From positions 26,023,166 to 26,087,165 of the forward strand of contig NC_092579.1 in NCBI RefSeq assembly GCF_037975245.1: a stretch of 64,000 nucleotides of DNA, written 5' to 3'. A model generated the notes under the pieces. The model saw nothing but the letters and a program-made list of their open reading frames with translations, was not told the DNA's origin and did not search any database. This DNA is from Apostichopus japonicus. Taxonomy: Eukaryota > Echinodermata > Holothuroidea > Aspidochirotida > Stichopodidae. Position numbers and translations under genes: made by a program. Shown here one piece after another: positions 34,451 through 47,700 of this stretch. The stretch's first letter is position 1. Every line of letters starts with the position of its first letter.

Positions 34451-37385
34451 GAGTGTGGATGGGATTTAAAAAAAAATTGTGTTTCCATAGATATGGAGTT
34501 TTAATAATTTTAAATGGTATCCTCCTGATTGTAGATATATATTTGAATTATGGGCACTGCTTAAGGGGCTCTACAACAGTTTACCTTTAACCCTACCTGT
34601 GTTTAAAACAGTAAATATTCATAGCATGGATAGACATTCTGACTGTTGGTGTTACATGTGGGTTACCATATACATAGCTCATTCTGCATATTAATAAGTC
34701 TACTTAATGGATATGAGTCTTTTCCTGTTACCAAGGACCCTTGTCCCCCCTTCCCCCTCACCCCCCCCAGCTTGGTTGTAAACACCATTTGAGTGTGGAT
34801 GGAGTTTATCATTGTAATATAACTCCTTAATAAATGTTTTCCATTTCTAGCAAGTCAGTCTTAGTAGTAAATCGACAAAAAGTAGAAGCTCGGTCTTTAT
34901 GATGAAGCAATAGAGAGCTAATAAAAGGAATTGATAGGGACGTCTACACAGACGTAACCAGGCATGTATATAGTAGCATACTGAGGCATAGTAGGTATGG
35001 CCAGGGGTCAAATTACAACACATTGAAATAATCCCTACTAATTACACTGACTGGTGTGATTAATCACAAACAGATGATGATCAAACTCTACAGTGTTTAA
35101 TTACTAGCAGGATCTCCTCCTCCCCTCCTCCTGCCCCTCCTCCTCATTGTTCTTGGATCAGACTTGAGCACCAGTTCTAATTTAACTCATTTCCATGAGA
35201 ATTAAATTAAATTACCTTGCCCTGCAATAACACCAAACATCCCACTGCTAACTCTGGCAAAAGACTTGTCTTACATCAGTTTCAAAACCAGCAGAAATGC
35301 TGTATCAGTCGAATGAGAAAGTATTCTGTGTTTGTGAATACGTGAATTATAGGAACACAAACTGTCCGCCTCTAAAAAGTCGCAAAAGTGAGTAACTTAG
35401 CATATAACCCCATGGGCAAGTTTATGCAGTGTACCAAAACCAGCCTCTTCTCAGTTGGAATTCCTCCATGCACAAGCTATTAACAGGCACTTGAAAGAGG
35501 CAACTCTTGTCATGAAGTTGGCCATTTGCAAGTTGTTTTTTTGACTAGCAATAACATAACAAACCTTGGTTTTGATAATCAAGAAGAAATACACAGAATA
35601 TATTTCATTTTATAAAGATAAATGTGAGGGAAGCAGCTAGGTATAATTACTATTGGCTAAAACATTGGTAACAGATAATATAAGAGGAGAGTAAATTGTA
35701 GAACAGTTTACAACTGGTACATACACGATTGTCTTGAAAGGGTATTGTACACAACTCTCTGTAATGTACACACTTTCTATGGAAGGTACCATGTGTTACT
35801 GTACAACAGTTGTTCCACACAAGTTTTCCATATTTGATGAAAATCTGTTTCCTTCAAACTCCGCAAATTTCAATCAGCTTCTGACATAGTACCTTCAACA
35901 AGGAACCCTGTCTGATTACACTCAGTTAATAGTGTTAGATAACTGCTTCAATTTGTATTGAGAAAGAATGTATTGAAAGAGTATATTGATTAGTGACAAA
36001 TTAATTAATTAAGAAAGCCTTCAGGGTATAAAATAATTCTAAACTTTGATGATGGTTGACAATCGTTACAAAGAGTAAACAATATCACAGGTATTGTCAT
36101 TACATTTTTAGTAAATGCAGAAATATTCTACATCTTTTAGTTCTCATGTGTAACTTAATTGCTCTTGGGAATATATTAACGATAACTTTTTAATTAAGAT
36201 AATGAATAAGCATACATATTTCCAGCTTCAATATGAGACAGTGAATGCAGGGTGGTACAGACTAATGTACAGTTGCTATCTTCATTTAACAAACATACTG
36301 TTAGAATGGTTTATCAGCTCAGTGTCCCATCACCATGTGTGCCATCTAAAGGCGCATTTACACGACAGGATTTTCCTCACGATTTGTCGTGCACGACAAC
36401 AACTGACACCACCCCCCCAGGAGGGTAACACTGATACAGTAACTTTGCCCCATTATCCATCCTCATGGTATAATTGTCAAATAATGACTATATGCTTTTT
36501 CTATGTATTTCTCCCAAACTCCATTTTATCCCCATCATGTGCTGTTTTCCTGACTAGTTTGTCTGTGTGGGAGATCCTTTTAATTATTGAAATGTTAGGC
36601 CTTGTAACTTTGACACACAAAACGTGTAAGAAACACAAAAACCTGCTAGAGCATCTCAAGTACCAGTTGAAGTTTCCCCAGAGTATGGAGACTAATTTAA
36701 AATATACTTCCCGTTCCCTCATTTACTTTTACCACAACAGTTTCACATACACTTTTTCCTGATTTCCAGATTTCTTTAAATTGCCTGTTACTCTCGAATT
36801 TTATGAACTTCAAGGCATCCTCAAAATCAATTTCATACAATAAACACTAAACAGGTCCTTTCCTTCAGGTTTGAGGAATTCATGCCAAACAAGGCTAAAA
36901 CAGGTGAAGGCTGGTATCAACACTCATAATTCATATCGACCATTACTGCTTTTAATATGCAAGCAAGCTCTGGTTCCACTTACATAGCATTGTATCAATC
37001 CATAGTACATAAATACATTCTGATGAAAACCAGGCAGGTAAAAAATCAACAAAGTAGCAGCAGGGAAAGTAAATAAGTATCACGAACATGTTCAGAGCAA
37101 CAGGCAATAATAGTGACAACATGAGCAGATAAGCAACCAAAAATGAAGCTTAAAAAAAAGGGCTTTTAAAGTAGTTTTTATTGTAGTTTGCTATGAGCAG
37201 AGTTGAAGCCTAATTTTAGTTAATGAGTTTAGGAAACTAATATCATAATCTGGGGGGATACTGACATTAAATCAATTTCTGTTATTTTAACAACAAGAGT
37301 TTAATAAGTAATATGCTCTTGAGCAGTATTCAGGACATAGTGTCCACAGTCATACTGGCCACAGTATCAAATCAACAAACATTAC
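34451..37385. other. unassigned
   Basis: No gene recognised. C-rich runs lie at 34745-34768. The 186-codon plus-strand frame at 36202-36762 has no domain and an unremarkable AT-driven composition. A stretch near 36350-36400 (GGCGCATTTACACGACAGG) hints at old mobile DNA. Confidence 0.4.
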
Positions 37386-37487
37386 GTACCCTAAAGTGTT
37401 TTTAATAGTAAAAATTTTAAAATACTCTATTTCTAGCAAACTAAATACTGTAGCATTTCAATACTAACAAGAGTATTGCCACTATTA
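37386..37487 (+). repeat. array-flanking repeat, copy 1
   Basis: Resembles 41609-41715: both read GTACCCT...CTATTT(T)CTAGC... and then the closely matching AGCATTTCAATA-TAACAAGAGTA-TGCCA-TATT. In each case the tandem array begins within a few bases of the end. Confidence 0.7.
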
Positions 37488-37850
37488 GAACAGGCAATAC
37501 AGTAATGATCCCATAATAATTAGTGAAAGGACAGGCAATAGAGTAATGATCCCGTTATAAATAGTGAAAGGACAGACAATAGAGTATTGATCCCGCAGGT
37601 AATTGAGTAATGATCCCTTAATAAACAGTGAAAGGATAGGCAATAGAGTAATGATCCCGTAATAAATAGTGAAAGGACAGGCAATACAGTAATGATCCCA
37701 TAATAAATAGGGAAAGGACAGGCAATACAGTAATGATCCCATAATAATTAGTGAAAGGACAGGCAATTGAGTAATGATCCCATAATAAATAGTGAAAGGA
37801 CAGACAATTGAGTAATGATCCCGTAATACTGTAATTAGTGAATGGACAGG
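37488..37850. repeat. 41-bp minisatellite, about 9 units
   Basis: Unit GAAAGGACAGGCAATAGAGT followed by AATGATCCCATAATAAATAGT, spaced 41 bases (for example 37524 and 37565). One unit is shortened near 37595. Confidence 0.94.
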
Positions 37851-38093
37851 TAATAGATTACTTCAACTTAAAAGAGTAACAGGAAAGTGGCATGTTGTTA
37901 TTGTCTAAAATATATTTTTTCATAAATAACACTTTTCTCGAACCAATGTATAATAGACAATTCTGTTATTAACTTTTATATCAGAATTTTCCCAAATAAG
38001 CTCGTGTCAGAAGCCTGAATGATGATTTACCATACTTTGAAAGATGAAGTCAAACAATGATTCCAAGAGGAGTCACTACCTATGAGATACCTC
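37851..38093. other. unassigned spacer
   Basis: AT-rich link between the 41-bp and 42-bp arrays; no gene or repeat seen. Confidence 0.4.
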
Positions 38094-38545
38094 CTGAATA
38101 GAAGCAGGCATCACTGTCCAATTACACTTAAGACTACGAATAGAAGAAGGCATCACTGTCCAATTACACTTAAGACTATGAATAGAAGAAGGCATCACTG
38201 TCCAATTACACATAAGACTATGAATAGAATAAGGCATCACTGTCCAATTACACATAAGACTATGAATAGAAGAAGGCATCACTGTCCAATTACACTTAAG
38301 ACTATGAATAGAAGAAGGCATCACTGTCCAATTACACTTAAGACTATGAATAGAAGAAGGCATCACTGTCCAATTACACTTAAGACTGCTAATAGAAGAA
38401 GACATCACTGTCCAATTACACTTAAGACTACTAATACAAGAAGGCATCACTGTCCAATTACACTCAAAAATAAGAACAGAAGAAGGCATCACTGTCCAAT
38501 AACACTTAAGACTACAAATAACAGAAGGCATACTGTACAATTTCA
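38094..38545. repeat. 42-bp minisatellite, about 11 units
   Basis: Unit GGCATCACTGTCCAATTACA then CTTAAGACTATGAATAGAAGAA, spaced 42 bases. Because 42 is 14 codons, both strands show 160-codon open frames of a 14-residue repeat. These are artefacts of the unit length. The right edge runs into the decayed RT gene (see next entry). Confidence 0.95.
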
Positions 38546-39033
38546 GTTTCCTTACCACAAATAGTAATACCTTTAATTAACTGCGTTAGCTTTTAACGCC
38601 AGGATTTTGGCACAGATAATGAACATGTAAGGGCTTGAAGTACAACCTTGTCTGGCCACTCTGAAAATTTTAATAAAAGAGTAACCATTATTGCAAACAC
38701 AAGCCGAACCATTACAGTACAAAGTGCAAGTCCAGCCAATAAAACTGGCATTGAAGTTTTAAAAATTAAGGCAATTAGATATGAATTCCCATATTAACCC
38801 TTCGAAAGCTGTTTCGAAATCTACCAGAAGAAGAGAACCAGGATTTTGTAGTCTTTGCAGAAATCAATCGAGTCAAGAATCAAGCAGATGTTTTCCCCAA
38901 TAAATCCATCTTTAATGAAACCAGTTTGATTACCATTGATTAAAGAAGGAATTGAATTATCAATCCTAAGGGCCAAGGCTTTTGCACTAATTTTTTAAAT
39001 CAACATTTAGTAAAGATATGGGGTGGTAATTTT
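38540..39033 (-). pseudogene. decayed L1/Tx1-like reverse transcriptase fragment
   Basis: Read on the minus strand over several frames, the RT blocks come in the right order: NYHPISLLNVDLK, then SAKALALRIDNSIPSLINGN-QTGFIKDGFIGENI, then SLLLVDFETAFEGLIWEFI (motif A with the catalytic Asp), then RQGCTSSPYMFIICAKILAL (motif B region), then IKGITICGKETEIVQYA just before the YADD motif C. At least three frame changes and internal stops separate them, so it is a dead copy. The blocks match the L1/Tx1 group of non-LTR elements as I know it. Motif C and everything downstream are replaced by the 42-bp array. Confidence 0.85.
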
Positions 39034-39039
39034 AACCAA

Positions 39040-39430
39040 ATAGTGGTCTTTGTTGGGCTTATATAAATCTGCAGTAAGTACATCGCTTCCCGGGCTTTTA
39101 CCGTTACTCAATGACGAGAGAGCAGATTTATATTCAAGGTTTGAGAGGCTACCCTCACATGCTAGACTAAGACTTCCTCAACTTAAGACTAACCAGCACC
39201 ACAATTCATTTATCCCTCGTGCAAGAAAACTTTACAACAGCAATTTGAGTCGTTAGGTGGTTGCCTAGTCCTTGGATGGGTAGGCTCTCTGTCTTTTACT
39301 ATTTAACTTGATCTTATGTTCTTTAGTTATTAATTGTAATATGAATATAGCTTTATATATATTTTTGTATTTCTTATAATGTGCGAGTATCAAAATTTAC
39401 GATTTTATGTAGCAATAAAGTTTTACTTAC
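39040..39430 (+). mobile_element. 3' tail of a non-LTR retrotransposon
   Basis: A 68-codon frame ends at 39256 with a C-terminal RT-style tail (LNDERADLYSRFERLPSHAR, then SFIPRARKLYNSNL), as found in CR1-like and related non-LTR elements. An AT-rich 3' region with AATAAA (about 39413) and TTACTTACTTA follows. Opposite orientation to the RT remnant on its left, so a separate insertion. Family uncertain. Confidence 0.5.
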
Positions 39431-39626
39431 TTAGTGATTGTATTATCAGTGAGGCGTACATCATAATAAATGTAACTAAAAGGAAGTGATCGGTTGCAAC
39501 TGTCACTGGTATATAAATGTTTATCAAAGTTAGTTTATTCGCTTAAAACTACCGGATCATCTGCCACCTAAATACCGTTTTGACATTTAGGTTTTTGTAT
39601 AATACTGTTGTTTCTACTGCGTTTTT
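39431..39626. other. unassigned spacer
   Basis: No feature seen. Confidence 0.3.
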
Positions 39627-40050
39627 CAAAGTTTAGGAAATAAGCAGTATATTTCTTGCCTTGTTTTGACCCACCTGGCTCTCAAATGAATAACAATAGC
39701 TTGTATTTTAAAGTAATATAATGTTTGAAGGTTATTCCTGGCTTTTTTAAGTTTTCTAAAAGTGTTGACAGAGTTGGAAGATGCATAGTCATGTTCTAAG
39801 GCTGTACTTCTAATGGAGAATTTAACCAATTCCAGCTGAAGTGAGGGATTGTAACAGGCATTCCCTGGTAGTCAGCTGACACTATGTCATACATAAGTCT
39901 ATTGTGTTCTGGGTTGTTAAAGGCATTGAAGACTCGCCCCAAACCGTGTGCCGCCCTCTGATAAAAAGTTAACTTTCCGTTGCCTGCAAGTGAAGTTTTC
40001 CTCTTGTCGCTACAAAATCCAGACAGTAATGAAACATGATACCTTGTTAT
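39627..40050 (-). pseudogene. unrecognised coding remnant
   Basis: A minus-strand open stretch from about 40040 to TAG at 39798 reads as normal protein: DKRKTSLAGNGKLTFYQRAA, then FNNPEHNRLMYDIVSADY and VTIPHFSWNWLNSPLE. Past the stop, the neighbouring frame (to 39626) continues with EHDYASSNSVNTFRKLKKAR in ordinary composition, as if one frame change had occurred near 39800. A pyrimidine-rich TTTCATTACTGTCTGG...TTTTGTAG just above could be a splice acceptor, so a live exon ending at the TAG is the alternative. I do not know the family. Confidence 0.45.
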
Positions 40051-40736
40051 CTTTTATCTGGACCTGAGATGTCCATCGCTGCTATGTTTACTGTGTTGTG
40101 GGTATTGACCGTAGCTACATGTATTGACTGTACACTAGTGTCTAATTACCGACAGACTAGCAAGCTGTGTGTGTATTTTCTGGGATCGATGGTGGTGTCT
40201 AACACTTCTGTTACACCTCATTCAAAACTAGGTTAGATAACTGGCATCAGACGTTTCTTTGTGTGCGAGTCTTCACTCCCTTGAAGTAGAGTTACTGAAT
40301 TTCCAGAAGCCTGGACCTCTAAGTAGTTTCCTTTGAAATTTTAGGATCTAAGTTAACATGGAGGTGTCAGAACAAAGGTCGGAGAAATACAGTTCCGAGT
40401 AAACTATGTGAGTAAGATAACGTGGATTCCCTGAAAATATCTCTCCATTTTCCTCCAAAAAATTTCATGCCCTCCCTTTTTTGGTGACTTTTGCGGCCCA
40501 TTTCTTCTTCTTCCCTGTAAGATCAATTGTCGTCAAATTATCAATCATAAAAAATCGTCCTTGTATGAAAGACACCATATTAGAATATGAAGGGCTCAAG
40601 CACTATGTTTGAGATCTCCGGAAACAAAGAAGTTACCTTTGTCTTAACAATAGCTTCATTCTTTGGCCTCTGTCGAAGGAATTTACACTCGACATTTGTT
40701 CCTGTTTGTAAACGCCACTGTTCCATACCATTTATT
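40051..40736. other. unassigned
   Basis: No convincing coding sequence. The 66- and 67-codon plus-strand frames at 40036 and 40587 lack domains. Confidence 0.35.
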
Positions 40737-40974
40737 TTACGAGAAAGATCTTCTTATTCCCTTTTCCTTGGCTGCCATCTTAGATTCTAAAGTGTCGATG
40801 CATTTTGATTGAAATTCGATGGATTTACCAAGTTCTTTTTCTAGTCTCGACATGGAGGTCTGCAGATTTTCCAACGCATGCTCAACATCTTGTTGAAAGT
40901 CTTCAATTGCAGGGTTACCAGCTTCCTTCTATATCTACTTTACTTTGGTCATTTATGTGCTCAGGATCGTCCAT
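40737..40974 (-). pseudogene. coiled-coil ORF remnant with a one-base frame break
   Basis: ATG at 40974 starts MDDPEHINDQSKVDIE, then the frame shifts by one extra G near 40925 and resumes as EAGNPAIEDFQQDVEHALEN and LQTSMSRLEKELGKSIEFQ, ending KMAAKEKG and, after seven more residues, a TAA at 40739-40737. The heptad spacing of L, I and M suggests a coiled coil. This resembles the N-terminal part of ORF1 proteins of non-LTR elements, but could equally be a fragment of another repeat-borne gene. It lies in the same orientation as the RT remnant at 38.5-39.0 kb; whether they were once one element cannot be told. Confidence 0.55.
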
Positions 40975-41608
40975 TGTGTAACCCAATAGACCGCCTTGGG
41001 CACATGGGGCATGAGAATGAGATAACAAAGATTGACCAGATAATGGTGGTCAGGCCTCTTGGTCTTTTCTGAGACATTGTGATGAAACACTGGTAAGTGA
41101 TTATCTGGATACAAGATAGAGCCAAAATGTTCTTCTTTTAAAGGTAAACTGAGACAGGTTTCACTCCCCAGAGCAAGGTGTTGTTTAGCCAGCCATGGTA
41201 GGTTCGTTCCCCAATAAAATGAATAAATAAATACATGAATAATGCTAATTAATCTTGAAATATTGAGGGCATCTATTTTTCAAAGGAATCACATTAACCA
41301 TTGAGTCTAAGCCTTTCTTATTTTATTTAGTACTACATGTACTAAGACCTAGCCTGTTTTCAGTTGTTGGAGTAGAAGATGCTATTAGCAATACTTTGCA
41401 AAGCTTATATTTTAGATAAATTCAAGAATGATCCTCATAACAATGACTTAGAACATGATACAAGTTAATATATGAGCAAATTTAGTGGGAGTAGAATATT
41501 GTATCATATATAACCTTGTTTCAATTTATGAAATTATCTAATCAAGTTACTGTAACAGAATAGAATGATAATATCACATAGAGAATAACTACACAACTCA
41601 GAGTACAG
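40975..41608. other. unassigned
   Basis: No gene recognised. A short GGTTCGTTCCCC near 41200 recalls a tRNA B-box, but no tRNA or SINE structure is visible. Confidence 0.35.
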
Positions 41609-41715
41609 TTAAGTACCCTCAACATTTTCACTTGAAACAAATTTAATTTATATATTCTATTTTCTAGCTTACACGTATAATACAGCATTTCAATATTAAC
41701 AAGAGTACTGCCAAT
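41609..41715 (+). repeat. array-flanking repeat, copy 2
   Basis: Partner of 37386-37487. Ends in AGCATTTCAATATTAACAAG followed by AGTACTGCCAATATTCC, directly at the first unit of the 54-bp array. Confidence 0.7.
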
Positions 41716-44700
41716 ATTCCTACCTATTCTATCTTTATTTTTCCATGGTGCAGTGGTGATTTAACTATTCCTACTTTATATTCTATCATTATTTATCCAT
41801 GGTGCAGTGGTGATTTAACTATTCCTACTTTATATTCTATCATTATTTATCCATGGTGCAGTGGTGATTTAACTATTCCTACTTTATATTCTATCATTAT
41901 TTATCCATGGTGCAGTAGTGATTTAACTATTCCTACTTTATATTCTATCATTATTTTTCCATGGTGCAGTGGTGATTTAACTATTCCTACTTTATATTCT
42001 ATCATTATATTTCCATGGTGCAGTGGTGATTTAACTATTCCTACTTTATATTCTATCATTATATTTCCATGGTGCAGTGGTGATTTAACTATTCCTACTT
42101 TATATTCTATCATTATATTTCCATGGTGCAGTGGTGATTTAACTATTCCTACTTTATATTCTATCATTATTTTCCATGGTGCAGTGGTGATTTAACTATT
42201 CCTACTTTATATTCTATCATTATATTTCCATGGTGCAGTGGTGATTTAACTATTCCTACTTTATATTCTATCATTATATTTCCATGGTGCAGTGGTGATT
42301 TAACTATTCCTACTTTATATTCTATCATTATATTTCCATGGTGCAGTGGTGATTTAACTATTCCTACTTTATATTCTATCATTATATTTCCATGGTGCAG
42401 TGGTGATTTAACTATTCCTACTTTATATTCTATCATTATTTTCCATGGTGCAGTAGTGATTTAACTATTCCTACTTTATATTCTATCATTATATTTCATG
42501 GTGCAGTGGTGATTTAACTATTCCTACTTTATATTCTATCATTATTTTCCATGGTGCAGTAGTGATTTAACTATTCCTACTTTATATTCTATCATTATAT
42601 TTCCATGGTGCAGTAGTGATTTAACTATTCCTACTTTATATTCTATCATTATTTATCCATGGTGCAGTGGTGATTTAACTATTCCTACTTTATATTCTAT
42701 CATTATATTCCATGGTGCAGTAGTGATTTAACTATTCCTACTTTATATTCTATCATTATATTTCATGGTGCAGTGGTGATTTAACTATTCCTACTTTATA
42801 TTCTATCATTATATTTCCATGGTGCAGTAGTGATTTAACTATTCCTACTTTATATTCTATCATTATATTTCCATCGTGCAGTAGTGATTTAACTATTCCT
42901 ACTTTATATTCTATCATTATTTTCCATGGTGCAGTGGTGATTTAACTATTCCTACTTTATATTCTATCATTATTTATCCATGGTGCAGTGTGATTTAACT
43001 ATTCCTACTTTATATTCTATCATTATATTTCCATGGTGCAGTAGTGATTTAACTATTCCTACTTTATATTCTATCATTATATTTCCATCGTGCAGTAGTG
43101 ATTTAACTATTCCTACTTTATATTCTATCATTATTTATCCATGGTGCAGTGGTGATTTAACTATTCCTACTTTATATTCTATCATTATATTTCCATGGTG
43201 CAGTAGTGATTTAACTATTCCTACTTTATATTCTATCATTATATTTCCATGGTGCAGTGGTGATTTAACTATTCCTACTTTATATTCTATCATTATATTT
43301 CCATCGTGCAGTAGTGATTTAACTATTCCTACTTTATATTCTATCATTATTTATCCATGGTGCAGTGGTGATTTAACTATTCCTACTTTATATTCTATCA
43401 TTATATTTCCATGGTGCAGTAGTGATTTAACTATTCCTACTTTATATTCTATCATTATATTTCCATGGTGCAGTGGTGATTTAACTATTCCTACTTTATA
43501 TTCTATCATTATTTATCCATGGTGCAGTGGTGATTTAACTATTCCTACTTTATATTCTATCATTATTTTTCCATGGTGCAGTGGTGATTTAACTATTCCT
43601 ACTTTATATTCTATCATTATATTTCCATGGTGCAGTGGTGATTTAACTATTCCTACTTTATATTCTATCATTATATTTCCATCGTACAGTAGTGATTTAA
43701 CTATTCCTACTTTATATTCTATCATTATTTATCCATGGTGCAGTGGTGATTTAACTATTCCTACTTTATATTCTATCATTATTTTTCCATGGTGCAGTGG
43801 TGATTTAACTATTCCTACTTTATATTCTATCATTATTTATCCATGGTGCAGTGGTGATTTAACTATTCCTACTTTATATTCTATCATTATATTTCCATCG
43901 TGCAGTAGTGATTTAACTATTCCTACTTTATATTCTATCATTATTTATCCATGGTGCAGTGGTGATTTAACTATTCCTACTTTATATTCTATCATTATTT
44001 ATCCATGGTGCAGTAGTGATTTAACTATTCCTACTTTATATTCTATCATTATTTATCCATGGTGCAGTGGTGATTTAACTATTCCTACTTTATATTCTAT
44101 CATTATTTATCCATGGTGCAGTAGTGATTTAACTATTCCTACTTTATATTCTATCATTATTTTCCATGGTGCAGTGGTGATTTAACTATTCCTACTTTAT
44201 ATTCTATCATTATTTTCCATGGTGCAGTGGTGATTTAACTATTCCTACTTTATATTCTATCATTATTTTTCCATGGTGCAGTGGTGATTTAACTATTCCT
44301 ACTTTATATTCTATCATTATATTTCCATCGTGCAGTAGTGATTTAACTATTCCTACTTTATATTCTATCATTATTTATCCATGGTGCAGTGGTGATTTAA
44401 CTATTCCTACTTTATATTCTATCATTATTTTTCCATGGTGCAGTGGTGATTTAACTATTCCTACTTTATATTCTATCATTATTTATCCATGGTGCAGTGG
44501 TGATTTAACTATTCCTACTTTATATTCTATCATTATTTATCCATGGTGCAGTGGTGATTTAACTATTCCTACTTTATATTCTATCATTATTTTTCCATGG
44601 TGCAGTGGTGATTTAACTATTCCTACTTTATATTCTATCATTATATTTCCATGGTGCAGTGGTGATTTAACTATTCCTACTTTATATTCTATCATTATTT

Positions 44701-47700
44701 ATCCATGGTGCAGTGGTGATTTAACTATTCCTACTTTATATTCTATCATTATTTTTCCATGGTGCAGTGGTGATTTAACTATTCCTACTTTATATTCTAT
44801 CTTTATTTTTCCATGGTGCAGTGGTGATTTAACTATTCCTACTTTATATTCTATCATTATATTTCCATGGTGCAGTAGTGATTTAACTATTCCTACTTTA
44901 TATTCTATCATTATTTTCCATGGTGCAGTGGTGATTTAACTATTCCTACTTTATATTCTATCATTATTTTTCCATGGTGCAGTGGTGGTTTAACTATTCC
45001 TACTTTATATTCTATCATTATATTTCATGGTGCAGTGGTGATTTAACTATTCCTACTTTATATTCTATCATTATTTTTCCATGGTGCAGTGGTGATTTAA
45101 CTATTCCTACTTTATATTCTATCATTATTTTCCATGGTGCAGTAGTGATTTAACTATTCCTACTTTATATTCTATCATTATTTATCCATGGTGCAGTGGT
45201 GATTTAACTATTCCTACTTTATATTCTATCATTATATTTCCATGGTGCAGTGGTGATTTAACTATTCCTACTTTATATTCTATCATTATTTATCCATGGT
45301 GCAGTGGTGATTTAACTATTCCTACTTTATATTCTATCATTATATTTCCATGGTGCAGTGGTGATTTAACTATTCCTACTTTATATTCTATCATTATTTT
45401 CCATGGTGCAGTAGTGATTTAACTATTCCTACTTTATATTCTATCATTATATTTCCATGGTGCAGTGGTGATTTAACTATTCCTACTTTATATTCTATCA
45501 TTATTTTCCATGGTGCAGTAGTGATTTAACTATTCCTACTTTATATTCTATCATTATATTTCATGGTGCAGTGGTGATTTAACTATTCCTACTTTATATT
45601 CTATCATTATATTCCATGGTGCAGTAGTGATTTAACTATTCCTACTTTATATTCTATCATTATATTTCCATGGTGCAGTGGTGATTTAACTATTCCTACT
45701 TTATATTCTATCATTATTTTCCATGGTGCAGTAGTGATTTAACTATTCCTACTTTATATTCTATCATTATATTTCCATGGTGCAGTGGTGATTTAACTAT
45801 TCCTACTTTATATTCTATCATTATTTTCCATGGTGCAGTAGTGATTTAACTATTCCTACTTTATATTCTATCATTATATTTCCATGGTGCAGTGGTGATT
45901 TAACTATTCCTACTTTATATTCTATCATTATTTTCCATGGTGCAGTAGTGATTTAACTATTCCTACTTTATATTCTATCATTATATTTCATGGTGCAGTG
46001 GTGATTTAACTATTCCTACTTTATATTCTATCATTATATTCCATGGTGCAGTAGTGATTTAACTATTCCTACTTTATATTCTATCATTATATTTCATGGT
46101 GCAGTGGTGATTTAACTATTCCTACTTTATATTCTATCATTATATTTCCATGGTGCAGTAGTGATTTAACTATTCCTACTTTATATTCTATCATTATATT
46201 TCCATCATGCAGTAGTGATTTAACTATTCCTACTTTATATTCTATCATTATTTTCCATGGTGCAGTGGTGATTTAACTATTCCTACTTTATATTCTATCA
46301 TTATTTATCCATGGTGCAGTGTGATTTAACTATTCCTACTTTATATTCTATCATTATATTTCCATGGTGCAGTAGTGATTTAACTATTCCTACTTTATAT
46401 TCTATCATTATATTTCCATGGTGCAGTAGTGATTTAACTATTCCTACTTTATATTCTATCATTATTTATCCATGGTGCAGTGGTGATTTAACTATTCCTA
46501 CTTTATATTCTATCATTATATTTCCATGGTGCAGTGGTGATTTAACTATTCCTACTTTATATTCTATCATTATATTTCCATGGTGCAGTAGTGATTTAAC
46601 TATTCCTACTTTATATTCTATCATTATACTTCCATCGTGCAGTAGTGATTTAACTATTCCTACTTTATATTCTATCATTATTTTCCATGGTGCAGTGGTG
46701 ATTTAACTATTCCTACTTTATATTCTATCATTATATTTCCATGGTGCAGTGGTGATTTAACTATTCCTACTTTATATTCTATCATTATATTTCCATCGTG
46801 CAGTAGTGATTTAACTATTCCTACTTTATATTCTATCATTATTTATCCATGGTGCAGTGGTGATTTAACTATTCCTACTTTATATTCTATCATTATATTT
46901 CCATGGTGCAGTAGTGATTTAACTATTCCTACTTTATATTCTATCATTATATTTCCATGGTGCAGTGGTGATTTAACTATTCCTACTTTATATTCTATCA
47001 TTATTTATCCATGGTGCAGTAGTGATTTAACTATTCCTACTTTATATTCTATCATTATATTTCCATCGTGCAGTAGTGATTTAACTATTCCTACTTTATA
47101 TTCTATCATTATTTATCCATGGTGCAGTGGTGATTTAACTATTCCTACTTTATATTCTATCATTATTTATCCATGGTGCAGTAGTGATTTAACTATTCCT
47201 ACTTTATATTCTATCATTATTTTTCCATGGTGCAGTGGTGATTTAACTATTCCTACTTTATATTCTATCATTATATTTCCATGGTGCAGTGGTGATTTAA
47301 CTATTCCTACTTTATATTCTATCATTATATTTCCATCGTACAGTAGTGATTTAACTATTCCTACTTTATATTCTATCATTATTTATCCATGGTGCAGTGG
47401 TGATTTAACTATTCCTACTTTATATTCTATCATTATTTTTCCATGGTGCAGTGGTGATTTAACTATTCCTACTTTATATTCTATCATTATTTATCCATGG
47501 TGCAGTGGTGATTTAACTATTCCTACTTTATATTCTATCATTATATTTCCATCGTGCAGTAGTGATTTAACTATTCCTACTTTATATTCTATCATTATTT
47601 ATCCATGGTGCAGTGGTGATTTAACTATTCCTACTTTATATTCTATCATTATTTATCCATGGTGTAGTAGTGATTTAACTATTCCTACTTTATATTCTAT

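Noticed and set aside
36340-36420. MITE suggested by GGCGCATTTACACGACAGG
   Set aside because: No matching inverted end found nearby.
36202-36762. 186-codon plus-strand frame
   Set aside because: No recognisable domain, AT-driven composition, overlapping opposite-strand frame and no splice or promoter context.
38076-38564. 160-codon frames on both strands as repeat proteins
   Set aside because: Produced by a 42-base unit (14 codons); the frame is open on both strands and has no start context or neighbours.
41170-41230. tRNA-derived SINE suggested by GGTTCGTTCCCC
   Set aside because: No A-box, no tRNA fold and no target-site duplication seen.
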